In this document: one piece after another, positions 17,997 to 26,662 of the stretch | Position numbering within the stretch: position 1 is the stretch's first letter | Layout: the number at the start of each line of letters is the position of its first letter | Source of the DNA: Sphaerochaeta sp. | Lineage (GTDB): Bacteria > Spirochaetota > Spirochaetia > Sphaerochaetales > Sphaerochaetaceae | Reading direction: 5' to 3' | Length of the DNA stretch: 64,000 nt | NCBI GenBank assembly: GCA_022482495.1 | Contig: JAKVPA010000007.1 | Coordinates: 1 to 64,000, forward strand | Notes under the pieces: model-generated | Told to the model about the DNA's origin: nothing | The model's database searches: none | The model's input: only the letters and a program-made list of their open reading frames with translations | Made by a program: the position numbers and the translations under genes

Positions 17997-18668
17997 TCAT
18001 AGCATCCACACCGGGATGATCAAGGTAGTGCGGTCGATGGCGGGGAGGTCCGGTTTCAGGCAGATCACCGCACCCATGCCCCGTTTCTGGGAGCCTTTGT
18101 CCAGCAGATGGAACACCCCGGTCAATTCGGGGCGGGGTTGTACGTCCGTTTGATCTCGATGGGATTCAGCACCCCATCCTGCTCGATCAGGAGGTCAATC
18201 TCATGGCCATCCTTGTCCCGGTAGTACCAGAAGGAACATTCCTTAGCGCTGTTCTGATAGATTTTCCGTATCTCGCTCACCACATAGTTCTCAAGGATCG
18301 CGCCATTCAGGGCACCGCTTGAGAGCGTCTGGGCGCTTTGATAGCGCGTCAGGTAGGCGACAAGCCCGGTATCCGAGAAGTACAGCTTCGGCGCCTTGAT
18401 GGCCCGCTTAAGCAGATTATTGGCATACGGGACGAAGGAAGAAGATCCCTGATCCCCCCAGCACCCCGATCCATCGCTTCGCCGTATCATCACTCACCCC
18501 GACATCCTTCGCCAAGTCATGGAGGTTGAGGATGTTCCGCCCTTGATCATCCAGGTACATCAGCATGGTAGACTTGCCCACCTGTCGCATCCCGGTCACC
18601 AGAATACAGGAATATTCCTTCGTGGTTGCCAGGAACGTGCTTTCCCTATCACGGGTGATGTATGCCAT
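17997..18668 (-). pseudogene. Decayed DUF4143 ATPase with internal deletion
   Basis: Start MAYITRDRESTFLATTKEY, then Walker A GMRQVGKSTML, exactly as in intact DUF4143 ATPases of 400 or so residues. The sequence then jumps directly to the winged-helix segment LHDLAKDVGVSDDTAKRWIGVL; roughly 150 residues including Walker B are gone. A frameshift near 18430 leads to APKLYFSDTGLVAYL and the nuclease-like DKDGHEIDLLIEQDG...PIEIK; another near 18125 leads to the usual C-terminus, GMGAVICLKPDL...IIPVWML, and the stop at 17997. With the ATPase core missing this one is a true relic rather than a sequencing artefact. Its promoter and palindrome upstream are still intact. Confidence 0.85.
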
Positions 18669-18686
18669 CCCCCCCTCTTTCTGACT

Positions 18687-18715
18687 AATCTACGATACAA
18701 TCGTATTTTGGCCAA
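18687..18715 (-). promoter_or_regulatory. Promoter of the ATPase relic with palindrome in the spacer
   Basis: Minus strand: -35 TTGGCC (18710-18715), 17-bp spacer, -10 TAGATT (18687-18692). The spacer is largely the perfect inverted repeat TACGAT-ACA-ATCGTA (18691-18705), the expected place for a repressor. Confidence 0.45.
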
Positions 18716-18769
18716 ACACGTTCCCATCGTTAACCGTTCACTCCCCTTTTCCCCTTACTCCATTCCGGG

Positions 18770-18775
18770 TATACT
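18770..18775 (+). promoter_or_regulatory. -10 of nucleoside hydrolase gene, leaderless type
   Basis: TATACT ends nine bases before ATG 18785. No Shine-Dalgarno in between and only a poor -35 (TTTTCC region) at 17-bp spacing. Confidence 0.35.
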
Positions 18776-18784
18776 GGCCTCACT

Positions 18785-19695
18785 ATGGAACGCATCATCA
18801 TGGACGTGGACACCGGCTTGGATGACATGGTGGCCATCATGCTGGCGGCAGGCTCTCCGGAGCTTGCCATCCAAGGGATCATCGCCGCCGCGGGCAACCA
18901 GATCATCGACAAGACGCTGCCCAACACACTGAACGTCGTACAGTTTTTGGGCAAGGATATCCCGGTGTATGCCGGTAGCAGAGGGCCGTTGCTTCGCCCC
19001 CAGCAGACGGCGGGCAACATCCACGGAAAAGATGGGCTGGGAGACATCCCCTTCCCGCCCCGGACCAAGAAAGCCGAACCAGGCTACGGCGTCTTCTTTC
19101 TGATCGACACCATCATGCGCCACCCCGGGGCGATCACCCTGGTGCCCACCGGACCGATGACGGACATCGCCCTTGCCATGCGCATCGAGCCACGGATCAT
19201 CCACGCCGTCAAAGAGATCGTCTTCATGGGAGGATCGCTCTCTGGCGGCAACATCACCGAATGGGCCGAGTTCAACATCTACGCCGACCCGGAAGCGGCA
19301 AAGATCGTCCTTTCCAGCGGAGCCCCGATGGTGATGCTCGGTCTGGACGCCACGCTTGCAGGTTCAGCTCAGCCCCGCAGCGCCTCGAATCGCTGAAGCA
19401 GATCCCCGGCAAGACGGCAAGACAGTTCGGACTGGGCATGGATTTCTACATGGCCACCTGCATGAAGGTCATCCGGGAGTGCCCGGCGATGCACGACCCC
19501 TGCGCCATCGCCTATCTTCTCAAACCGGAATTGTTCGGCGGAGAGAACCACGTATTGGATGTGGAGACCACCGACGAACAAAAACGGGGAGAGATTATCG
19601 ACAAAGGAGTTGGCGGAATGGTGAAGGTCATCACCAAGGTGGATGCCGACGGCTTCTGGCCGCTTCTGGAGCAGTCTCTTCGGAATCTGGGCTGA
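18785..19695 (+). CDS. Nucleoside hydrolase (IunH/Rih family), frameshifted
   Basis: About 302 residues. N-terminal DVDTGLDD (residues 7-14) is the Ca2+-binding motif of inosine-uridine nucleoside N-ribohydrolases, which split nucleosides to base and ribose. VPTGPMTDIALAM, EIVFMGGSLSGGNITEWAEFNIYADPEAA and LDATLQVQLSP follow, then a second frame resumes QRLESLKQIPGKTARQFGLGMDFY ... MHDPCAIAYLL to the stop. Two one-base insertions close together (about 19364, TT; 19374, CCCC) restore the protein if removed. It faces the nucleoside uptake operon tail to tail, fitting a shared role in nucleoside use. Substrate specificity cannot be read. Confidence 0.85.
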
Positions 19696-19696
19696 A

Positions 19697-20276
19697 TCAG
19701 ATCACCAGCTCATCAAGCGGGGCGCGCGTCTTTGGCGTCTCCGCCACGGCGGCATAGCCGAACGGGATGACCATGGCGACGATCCAATCGGAAGGGGAAA
19801 GACCCAACAGGTGGAGCACCTGTTCCCCCACATACCCCTCCAGAGCGCAACTGTCCACTCCCAGGCACTTCGCCCCGGTCATCATGTTGGCCGCGACAAG
19901 GTAGCACTGGCTACGTGACCACTCATCCAACCGGCCATCCCGTTTGAGTTCCTGGTAAAACCCACGGAAATCCTCGATCAACGGGCGTGGGATCGCCAAA
20001 GCGCTCATAGCGCCTTCGGACGAACGGCCCGTCAGGATCATAGAACTTTCCCGTCCGTGCAAGCAGGACGATGGAGACCGGCGCCTCGGTGACCATCATC
20101 TGGTCACAGCAGGCGTGGCAGAGCGCCACACGGTCTTTTCCTTCCACCACATGGAACGCCCACCCTTCCAGACCAAACGAGGACGGGGTCAACTGACCGT
20201 AGGAGAGAATCTCTGTGACGATTTCGGAAGGAATGGGATCGGGAAGATAGGAACGGCAGGCGAACCGATGAGCCAT
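19697..20276 (-). CDS. Nitroreductase-family flavoprotein, frameshifted
   Basis: About 192 residues of an FMN-dependent nitroreductase-like oxidoreductase. The start MAHRFACRSYLPDPIPSE (ATG 20276) is typical: the R-S motif binds FMN phosphate. It continues LSYGQLTPSSFGLEGWAFHVVEG. After a break near 20005 a second frame gives PLIEDFRGFYQELKRDGR, YLVAANMMTGAKCLGVDSCALEGY and a last strand to the stop at 19697. The ATG sits 4 nt after the DeoD stop, so it is the last gene of the nucleoside operon. Natural substrate unknown; the link to nucleosides is positional only. Confidence 0.82.
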
Positions 20277-20280
20277 CGCG

Positions 20281-20998
20281 TCAGCGAACACCACGGGCGA
20301 CCTCCAATGCGACTTCGATCATCCGGCCCATGCCAGGCATCCGCTCTTCATCCTTGAACGATTCCTCGGTGACAAGGTTGTCCGTCATCGTCAGGATTGA
20401 AAGCGCCTTCTTTCCCGTCCATGCGGCATTGCAGTACAACGCGTAGGTTTCCATATCCTGGGCCAGCGCTCCCATCCGGGCCCACGCTTTCCAACTGTCC
20501 GGGAACGCGTGGTACGAAGAGAAGTACTCGCTGGAGAACACCATCCCTGCATGGATGGAATAGCCCTTCTTTCCTGCCGCATCCATGGCGCCGACAAGGA
20601 GACCATAGTCGGCACAGGGGCTGAACGTCCCGTCCAGCCGGTACTGGCCGGCGTAGCCGCCATCGGTGGAGGCGCTCATCGCGGCGATGAGATCGCCCAC
20701 CTGGATGGAGTTCTGATACCCGCCACAGGTACCGATCCGGATGATGGCATTTACATCGTAGGAGGTGTACAGCTCATAACTGTAGATTCCAATGGAACCT
20801 TCCCCCATCCCGGTGGCCATCACCGAGACAGGGAATTCCTTGGAAGGTCCCGGTGTATCCGGGGATTCCCCGGACATCGGAGACCAGCCGGGCATCCTTC
20901 AGATACCGCTCGGCCACCATCGTGGCGCGGAGCGGATCCCCCGGGCAGAGGACCACCTTTGCATAGTCCCCCGCCTCTCCCTTGTTATGGGGAGTCAT
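20281..20998 (-). CDS. deoD: Purine nucleoside phosphorylase, DeoD type, frameshifted
   Basis: About 238 residues. ATG 20998 opens MTPHNKGEAGDYAKVVLCPGDPLRATMVAERYL, matching E. coli DeoD (phosphate-binding GDPLRA), then VRGIPGYTGTFQGIP. An extra C near 20832 shifts the frame; the second frame continues VSVMATGMGEGSIGIYSYELY, RIGTCGG, MVFSSEYF and MTDNLVTEESF, where the Asp matches the DeoD catalytic Asp. It cleaves purine nucleosides with phosphate to base and ribose 1-phosphate in the cytoplasm. The start overlaps the permease stop (ATGA), so import and phosphorolysis are translationally coupled. Confidence 0.9.
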
Positions 20999-21909
20999 CA
21001 GGAAGCTCCCTTGACGTACGGCTTGCCATCCGAGGCCGGCGCGTAGTTCTTGCCGCTGAACAGCACCAGGGCGATCAAGGTGATCAAATACGGGAAGAGG
21101 TTGAACACCTCCGTCGGAATGGCCTTCAACGACGGGAAGTTGGTGGCGATGACGGTGAACGCCTGGGCGGTGCCGAACAGGAGCGACGCTCCGGTGACCC
21201 CCAGTGGCGTCCAACGGCCGAACGACACGGCCGCCAACGCGATGAAGCCCCGTCCGTTGATCGTCGCCGACGTGTACTGGATCGTCTGGGTCAGCACGAC
21301 GCATCCGCCGGCCAAACCTCCCAACAGCCCACTGGTCAGTACGGCGATGTAGCGGATCTTCCGTACGTTGATGCCCACCGACTCGGCTGCGGCAGGATGT
21401 TCGCCACAAGCGCGCAGATGCATGCCGAACGGCAGTTTGTACAGGATGAACCAGGAGAGGATCACCACGACGGCAGCGATGTACACCGACGGGTACATCC
21501 CAATCTTGTCGGTATGCATCCCCAGACGGAACTCTTTGGTCCGGTCGGCGTTGAACAAAATCTGGCTGGCGAAAATCGTCACGCCGGTGGCCAGCAGGTT
21601 GATGCCGGTACCGCTGATCGTCTGGTCTGCGTTGAGGTTGATGGCCGCCACGGCGTGGATCAGGGAGAACAGGCAGCCCACCAGAGCGCCGATCACCAGG
21701 GCGGTGAAGACGGACAGGTTGTTGGACATGCCGGAAGCTTCCAGAAGCGTCTGGGCCGCAGCCGCGGCGCACCCGCCCAGGCCCATCAGGCCTTCCAAGG
21801 CGATGTTGACCACTCCGCTGCGCTCACAGATCATACCGCCGATGGCGGTGATCAGAATCGGGGCGACGATCATCAGGATCGTCGGAATGGATTGCAGGAT
21901 CTGGTTCAT
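20998..21909 (-). CDS. ABC permease, purine nucleoside importer (PnrE/YufQ-like)
   Basis: A 303-aa inner membrane permease of the BPD_transp_2 group, about nine membrane segments (TILMIVAPILITAIGGMICERSGVVNIALEG; LKAIPTEVFNLFPYLITLIALVLF). CGEHPAAAESVGI is the coupling segment typical of YufQ/NupQ-type subunits. It pairs with the permease upstream, sharing ATGA at 21906-21909, and its own stop overlaps deoD. Family partners in Treponema pallidum are PnrD/PnrE. Intact. Confidence 0.9.
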   Translation of the reverse strand: MNQILQSIPTILMIVAPILITAIGGMICERSGVVNIALEGLMGLGGCAAAAAQTLLEASGMSNNLSVFTALVIGALVGCLFSLIHAVAAINLNADQTISGTGINLLATGVTIFASQILFNADRTKEFRLGMHTDKIGMYPSVYIAAVVVILSWFILYKLPFGMHLRACGEHPAAAESVGINVRKIRYIAVLTSGLLGGLAGGCVVLTQTIQYTSATINGRGFIALAAVSFGRWTPLGVTGASLLFGTAQAFTVIATNFPSLKAIPTEVFNLFPYLITLIALVLFSGKNYAPASDGKPYVKGAS

Positions 21910-23041
21910 TTGGATGTCACCTCCTTGGCAAGGCGCTTCTTCTCGATGCGCTCCTCAAGCAATTTCAGACCACTGCGAAGCGCGATGAAGACGACGATCA
22001 ACCCCTGGATGATGAAGGTGATCTCCTTGGGGAATCTGTTTGGACTGCATCAGCGCCTGGGCGTTCTTCAACAGGCCGAACAGGTATCCCGCAACCAGCG
22101 TCCCTCCGCCGGTGCAGTTGCCCACCAGGGCGACGGCGATGCCGTCGAACCCGTAGTTGTCCATGCCGGAGATGATCCGTCCGTACTTGAACGAACCAAG
22201 GGCGACGATGCCGCCGGCAAGTCCGGCGAACGCGCCGGCGATCGCCATGGCGACGGAAATGCTTTTCACCACAGGAATACCGCTCGCCCGGGCCGCGTCC
22301 TTGTTGAAACCGGTGGCGCGCATCCCGTACCCCAGACGGGTCTTTTCCATGATGAACCAGAACAGGATCACCGAAGCGATCATGAAAAACCAGCCGTTAT
22401 TCAGGAGCGAGCCGTTGGTCACCTTCTGGAAGAACCCGTTGGTCAAAAGCGCCGTCGTCGGGAAGTTGGCCGTCTTGTACGTCGTCGCTCCGGGAAGCTG
22501 GAAGCAGATGATCCGGGACAGATACAACGCAATGTAGTTCAACATGATTGTCGAAACCACCTCGCTGACCTCGTACTTTGCCTTCATGATGCCGACCACA
22601 CCGCCCCAAATGGCACCGACGAGGATCGCCAGCACGATGCAGAGGATCCAGTGGAGTCCGGGGATCTGCGGGCCAAGGAGCGCCACCACCTGGGCGATCG
22701 TCATGCCCATGATGTACTGTCCCTTCCCCACCGATGTTGAACAGGCCGACCCGTTCGGCGAATCCCATGGAAAGGCCGCAGAGGATGTACGGCACGGAGT
22801 AGTTGATCGTCTCAAAGATGTACCGTACGTTCATCTTTCCGTTGTCCATGTTGTATCCGGTCAGCGCCTGCCAGATCGCCTTGTACATGTTGCCCGGCTT
22901 GCGCCCCACGGCGGCGACGAGGATCGTGCCGACCAAAAAGCCCAGCAGAACGACCAGGACGGATACGAACCCGTCTGATTCCAGGAGCCGTTTGCCGAAG
23001 CTGACCTTCAGGGTCTTGTTTTCTTCGTTCTCCGCCATCAC
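21906..23041 (-). CDS. ABC permease, purine nucleoside importer (PnrD/YufP-like), frameshifted
   Basis: About 377 residues in three frames. ATG 23041 begins MMAENEENKTLKVSFGKRL, membrane segments FVSVLVVLLGFLVGTILVAAV and YSVPYILCGLSMGFAERVGLFNIGGEG. After a break near 22730 the second frame runs GQYIMGMTIAQVVALLG to GTLVAGYLFGLLKNAQALMQS. After a second break near 22030 a third frame supplies the cytoplasmic tail ending in TSK and stop at 21906. It forms the heterodimeric channel with the 21-kb permease. The ATG overlaps the ATPase stop (23038-23041). Confidence 0.88.
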
Positions 23042-24568
23042 GCTCCCTCCCGTTTGGAACCTGCCATCATCATGCCGATCTCCCGTTCCGTCACCTCGCC
23101 GGAATCATACGTGCCGACGATTGTTCCCTTGCTGATCGTCGCGATCCGGTCACAAAGGTTCATGATCTCATCCAATTCGAACGAGACAAGCAGAATCGCC
23201 CTGCCTTTGTCCCGTTCATCCAGAATACGCCGCCGGATGTACTCGATGGCGCCGACATCCAGACCACGGGTCGGCTGGGCCACCAGAAGCACCTTGGGCG
23301 ACAGGCTGATCTCCCGGGCGACGATCACCTTCTGCTGGTTGCCGCCGGACAGGCTTCCCGCCGTCGTCGCGGCGCCTTCGCCGCATCGGATGTCAAATTC
23401 CTTGATCAGCGTCTCCGCCTTGACCTTCATCAACGGGAAGTTCAGGATTCCGTGCTTGCTGGAAAGCGGAGGAAGGTAGTAGCTCTTCACCGCGAAGTTC
23501 TCGCTGATGGTGAACTCGCTGATCAACCCATGCTTCTGCCGGTCTTCCGGGATGTGCCCCAGCCCGGCTTCAATCCGTTCCCGTATTTCCTTGTGGGTGA
23601 TGTCCGCTCCATCCAGCGTGATGGTTCCTGCCTGCACGGGAAGCAGACCGGTCAGACCATAGAGCAGTTCGCTCTGTCCGTTGCCGTCCACCCCTGCGAT
23701 GCCCAGGATCTCTCCTTGGTGTACGTCGAAGGACAAATCATGGACCTTGGGGTTGCCCAAGGCGTCATCGATCCGCACGTCCTTGACGGAGAGCATCACC
23801 TTGCCGGGATGGCAGGGGAGCCTTGTCCAGTTCGAACTTCACCGCCCGGCCGACCATCATCTCCGCCAGATCCTGCTCGGAGACATCGGCCACGTCCACC
23901 GTGCCGATCACCTTGCCCCGGCGAAGGACGGTGCACCGATCCCCCACCGCCTTGATCTCCTTCAGCTTGTGGGTGATCAACACGATCGTCTTGCCTTCCT
24001 GCTTCAGACGCCGGATGATCTCCATCAGCTCGTCGATCTCCTGCGGGGTGAGCACCGCCGTCGGTTCGTCAAAGATGATGATGTTGGCGTCCCGGTACAG
24101 CACCTTGAGGATTTCCACACGCTGCTGCATGCCTACGGTAATGTCCTCGATCAGCGCCTTTGGGTCGACCTTCAATCCATATAATTCGGAAAGCTTGGCC
24201 ACTTTCTTCTCTGCGCTGGCCAGATCCAGAATCCCATGGCGCGTCGGTTCCATTCCCAGGACGATGTTCTGCGTGACGGTGTAGTTCTGCACCAACTTGA
24301 AGTGCTGATGCACCATCCCGATGCCCAGGTCGGTCGCCACGTTGGGGTTCTTGATATGTTCTTCCTTCCCGTGGATCTTGATGGTTCCGCTATCCGCGCT
24401 GTACGCGCCGAACAGGATGGACATCAGGGTGGACTTTCCCGCCCCGTTCTCCCCGAGGAGCGCCAGAATCTCCCCTTCCCGCACGTTCAGCGTCACATTG
24501 TCATTGGCGACAATGCCGGGGAACGTTTTGGTGATCCCCTGCATCTCAATCGCGTATTGCTCTGCCAA
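23038..24568 (-). CDS. Double-domain ABC ATPase of the nucleoside importer (PnrC/YufO-like), frameshifted
   Basis: About 509 residues, the length of RbsA/YufO proteins. Domain 1: Walker A GENGAGKST, Q-loop HQHFKLV, signature VGMQQRVEI, Walker B IIIFDEPTAVL, His switch LITH. Domain 2 starts after a break near 23805: degenerate Walker A GVDGNGQSE, signature LSGGNQQKV, Walker B LLVAQPTRGLD. The weak second ATP site is the normal family pattern. The ATPase energises uptake by the two permeases encoded just downstream. A perfect 8-bp hairpin lies in the 92-bp gap that separates it from the receptor gene. Confidence 0.9.
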
Positions 24569-24624
24569 GGTGAGCTCCTTTCTCTTCTACTTTGGGCACG
24601 CGCTGCATGCCCAAGATAGGAGAG

Positions 24625-24644
24625 CGGCATGCAAACGCATGCCG
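24625..24644 (-). other. Intercistronic hairpin after the receptor gene
   Basis: CGGCATGC-AAAC-GCATGCCG is a perfect 8-bp stem with a 4-nt loop, 16 nt or so after the receptor stop, without a T run. Such stems often protect or partly terminate the mRNA of an abundant binding protein relative to its transporter genes. Function inferred. Confidence 0.6.
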
Positions 24645-24660
24645 TCCCCGTGAAAATCGA

Positions 24661-25776
24661 TCAGTCGTCCTTGGCTGCAAGACCAGCAGGCACAGCACCC
24701 GCGGCCAACGCATCCTTGTACGTTCCGTAAATCTTGATCTTCCCGCTGATGATGTCAGCCTTGGAAGCATCCACAGCCGCCTGCACGTCGGCGGAGAGCT
24801 CCGGATTGGCCTTGGAATAATCCACGCCGTCTTCCTTCATGCCCATGGTGACGACGCCACCCTTGAAGGTACCGTCGGCAACCGCTTCCAACGCCATCTT
24901 GGTGGAGTTCTCCACACGCTTGACCATACTGGTCAATACGGCGGATTTCTTCCCTTCGTAGATGCCGTCTTCGTACTGGTCGGAGTCAACACCGATGGCC
25001 CACACGTTCTTGCCGGCCAAGCGGTATTCCTTCGCCTGGGCGATGGTGCCGTTTCCCGTACCACCGGCAGCGGAGAAGATGCAGTACACACCGTTGTCAT
25101 ACCAGTTCTTCGCCTGGGCTTTCGCCAGCTCCGGCTTGCCCCAGTCGTTGGCGTAGTAGTCAAACACCGTGGCGTTGGGGAACACCGAGCGGATGCCCTG
25201 GATGTAGCCCATCTCGAACTTGGTGATCGTCGCGCCCGGCACGCCACCGATGAATCCGAACTTCGGATCGGTGATGCCATCGGCCTTGGCCTGCAACGCA
25301 GCGACTTTTCCCACCAGGTACGAACCCTCTTCCTCTTTGTAGATGAACTGCATGATGTTGTCACCGGAGAGCCAGTTGACATCAACAATCATGAACTTCT
25401 GGTTGGGGTTCTTGTTGGCGACTTCCTGAACCGCATCGGCAAACGTGAAGCCGGTGGCGCAGATCAGGCTGTAGCCTTCATCGGCGGCCTGCTGCAGGTT
25501 CGGGATGTACATATCCTGGGACTGGGCGGTAACCACATCGTAGTACGTGCCACGGCCCTTCGGATTGGCGACGGTGTCACCATAGAAGGCGACAATGCCT
25601 CTCCACGCGGCGGCGTTGAAGCTCTTGTCATCAATACCGGTGGCGTCCGTCATCAGACGAATGGTCGGCTTGTCACTGCCCGCTGCTTGTGCGGGCGCCG
25701 CTTTTTCCTGACCACCCTGGGCGAACAACGCCGCGGCCATGACCAGGACCATTACAATCGAAGTAATTTTTTTCAT
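24661..25776 (-). CDS. BMP-family substrate-binding protein, PnrA/TmpC-like
   Basis: A 371-aa periplasmic receptor of the basic membrane protein family, whose best-known spirochaete member is T. pallidum PnrA (TmpC, TP0319), a purine nucleoside receptor. ATG 25776 follows GGAGGAGATTGC; a longer upstream frame is non-coding. Signal peptide MKKITSIVMVLVMAAALFA, then QGGQEKAAPAQAAG. Motifs: TDATGIDDKSFNAAAWRG, AAGGTGNGTIAQAKE, GVDSDQYE. Unlike PnrA there is no lipobox cysteine, so it should be free in the periplasm. Adjacent transporter plus deoD and a nucleoside hydrolase strongly supports nucleosides as ligand. Confidence 0.92.
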   Translation of the reverse strand: MKKITSIVMVLVMAAALFAQGGQEKAAPAQAAGSDKPTIRLMTDATGIDDKSFNAAAWRGIVAFYGDTVANPKGRGTYYDVVTAQSQDMYIPNLQQAADEGYSLICATGFTFADAVQEVANKNPNQKFMIVDVNWLSGDNIMQFIYKEEEGSYLVGKVAALQAKADGITDPKFGFIGGVPGATITKFEMGYIQGIRSVFPNATVFDYYANDWGKPELAKAQAKNWYDNGVYCIFSAAGGTGNGTIAQAKEYRLAGKNVWAIGVDSDQYEDGIYEGKKSAVLTSMVKRVENSTKMALEAVADGTFKGGVVTMGMKEDGVDYSKANPELSADVQAAVDASKADIISGKIKIYGTYKDALAAGAVPAGLAAKDD

Positions 25777-25811
25777 GCAATCTCCTCCAATTCGTGATAC
25801 AAACCGATTGT

Positions 25812-25817
25812 ATTTTA
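25812..25817 (-). promoter_or_regulatory. -10 of the nucleoside importer operon
   Basis: Minus strand TAAAAT with TGC directly before it (extended -10, TGCTAAAAT). No clear -35. It gives a leader of about 30 nt before ATG 25776. Confidence 0.4.
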
Positions 25818-25918
25818 GCACACAAACCCATTTCAGACAGTACAAAAAACGAAAAACCCTGATTCGTCGCAAAACTTTCCCAAGAACGGCAAAACTCACG
25901 GGCGCACCCAATGCTTTT

Positions 25919-25934
25919 TGTTCCAAATGGAACA
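25919..25934. promoter_or_regulatory. Perfect palindrome upstream of the Crp/Fnr gene
   Basis: TGTTCC-AAAT-GGAACA is a perfect inverted repeat, ending 8 nt before the -35 of the promoter. Spacing resembles an FNR/Crp site (6-4-6), but the half-site differs from FNR TTGAT. Likely bound by the regulator encoded next to it. Confidence 0.5.
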
Positions 25935-25942
25935 CTTTTCTC

Positions 25943-25971
25943 TTGCGACTTCTCCGACTTTTCTCTATGCT
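25943..25971 (+). promoter_or_regulatory. Promoter of the Crp/Fnr-ABC operon
   Basis: -35 TTGCGA (25943-25948), 17-bp spacer, -10 TATGCT (25966-25971). Short leader with AGAGG before ATG 25988. Confidence 0.5.
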
Positions 25972-25987
25972 GTGAGCAGAGGTTCGT

Positions 25988-26641
25988 ATGGATACGACGG
26001 TGGAAGCGATGCTTGGCGCAAATGACCTGCTCAGGGAGAGCGGCGTCACCGCCAAAGAGACACAACTGGTATCACTCTGCAGGGGACAGACCATCACCGA
26101 CCAGTACGGCGGCACGCCGCAGGTATGCCTGGTCGTCAAAGGGACGATCTCCGTCTTTTCCCGTTCGGAGGACGGACACGAAGTGCTTCTGACAGTACAG
26201 AAACAGGGAGACTTGTTCGGGGTGAGCAACCTGTTCCTGAAACACTCGCTGGAGACGACGCTGCGCAGCAAGACCAACGCCACGCTCCTGCTCGTCCCCA
26301 AGGAAACGCTCCGCACCCACCTGGAGGCGGACATGCACGCCATGCTGGCCTACGCCCGCTTCTGCAACGAGAAGATCCTGTTCCTGCTGGGGCGGCTGGA
26401 AGCGCTGACCCCCCGTTCGGCTCGCAGCCGCCTGATCGCCCACATCCTTGCCACAAACAAGGACGGCGTGGCCGTCATCCCCAACAAGGACGCGCTGGCA
26501 AAGAGCCTGGGCATCGGACGCTCGTCGCTGTACCGGGAACTCGCCCATCTGGAATGCGCCCGGATGATCACGGCGAAGGACGCAAAAACCTATCTGGTGG
26601 ATACCGCGGTGCTGCAAGCCGCGTTGAGTGATTTCGATTGA
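25988..26641 (+). CDS. Crp/Fnr-family transcriptional regulator
   Basis: A 217-aa regulator: cNMP-type beta-roll about residues 25-115 (PQVCLVVKGTISVFSRSEDGHEVLLTVQKQGDLFGVSNLF), long dimer helix 115-140, HTH_Crp 165-189 (NKDALAKSLGIGRSSLYRELAHLE). There are no Cys pairs like those of FNR, so an Fe-S sensor is unlikely; the ligand is not evident and the phosphate-cassette Arg of cAMP-binding members is not obvious. It lies 21 nt before the binding-protein gene of a small ABC importer and should control it and itself; the palindrome at 25919-25934 is a candidate site. It is divergent from the nucleoside receptor gene. Confidence 0.9.
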   Translation: MDTTVEAMLGANDLLRESGVTAKETQLVSLCRGQTITDQYGGTPQVCLVVKGTISVFSRSEDGHEVLLTVQKQGDLFGVSNLFLKHSLETTLRSKTNATLLLVPKETLRTHLEADMHAMLAYARFCNEKILFLLGRLEALTPRSARSRLIAHILATNKDGVAVIPNKDALAKSLGIGRSSLYRELAHLECARMITAKDAKTYLVDTAVLQAALSDFD

Positions 26642-26662
26642 GGTTCGATGAAGGAGTTACCT

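Noticed and set aside
17779-18009. Minus-strand frame of 76 codons before manA
   Set aside because: No ribosome site, no family resemblance, and it runs into the end of the ATPase relic.
20509-22740. Very long plus-strand open frame (over 740 codons)
   Set aside because: It lies antisense to deoD and two ABC permeases with clear family motifs; the translation is Arg/Gly/His-rich low-complexity, the usual shadow of GC-rich genes.
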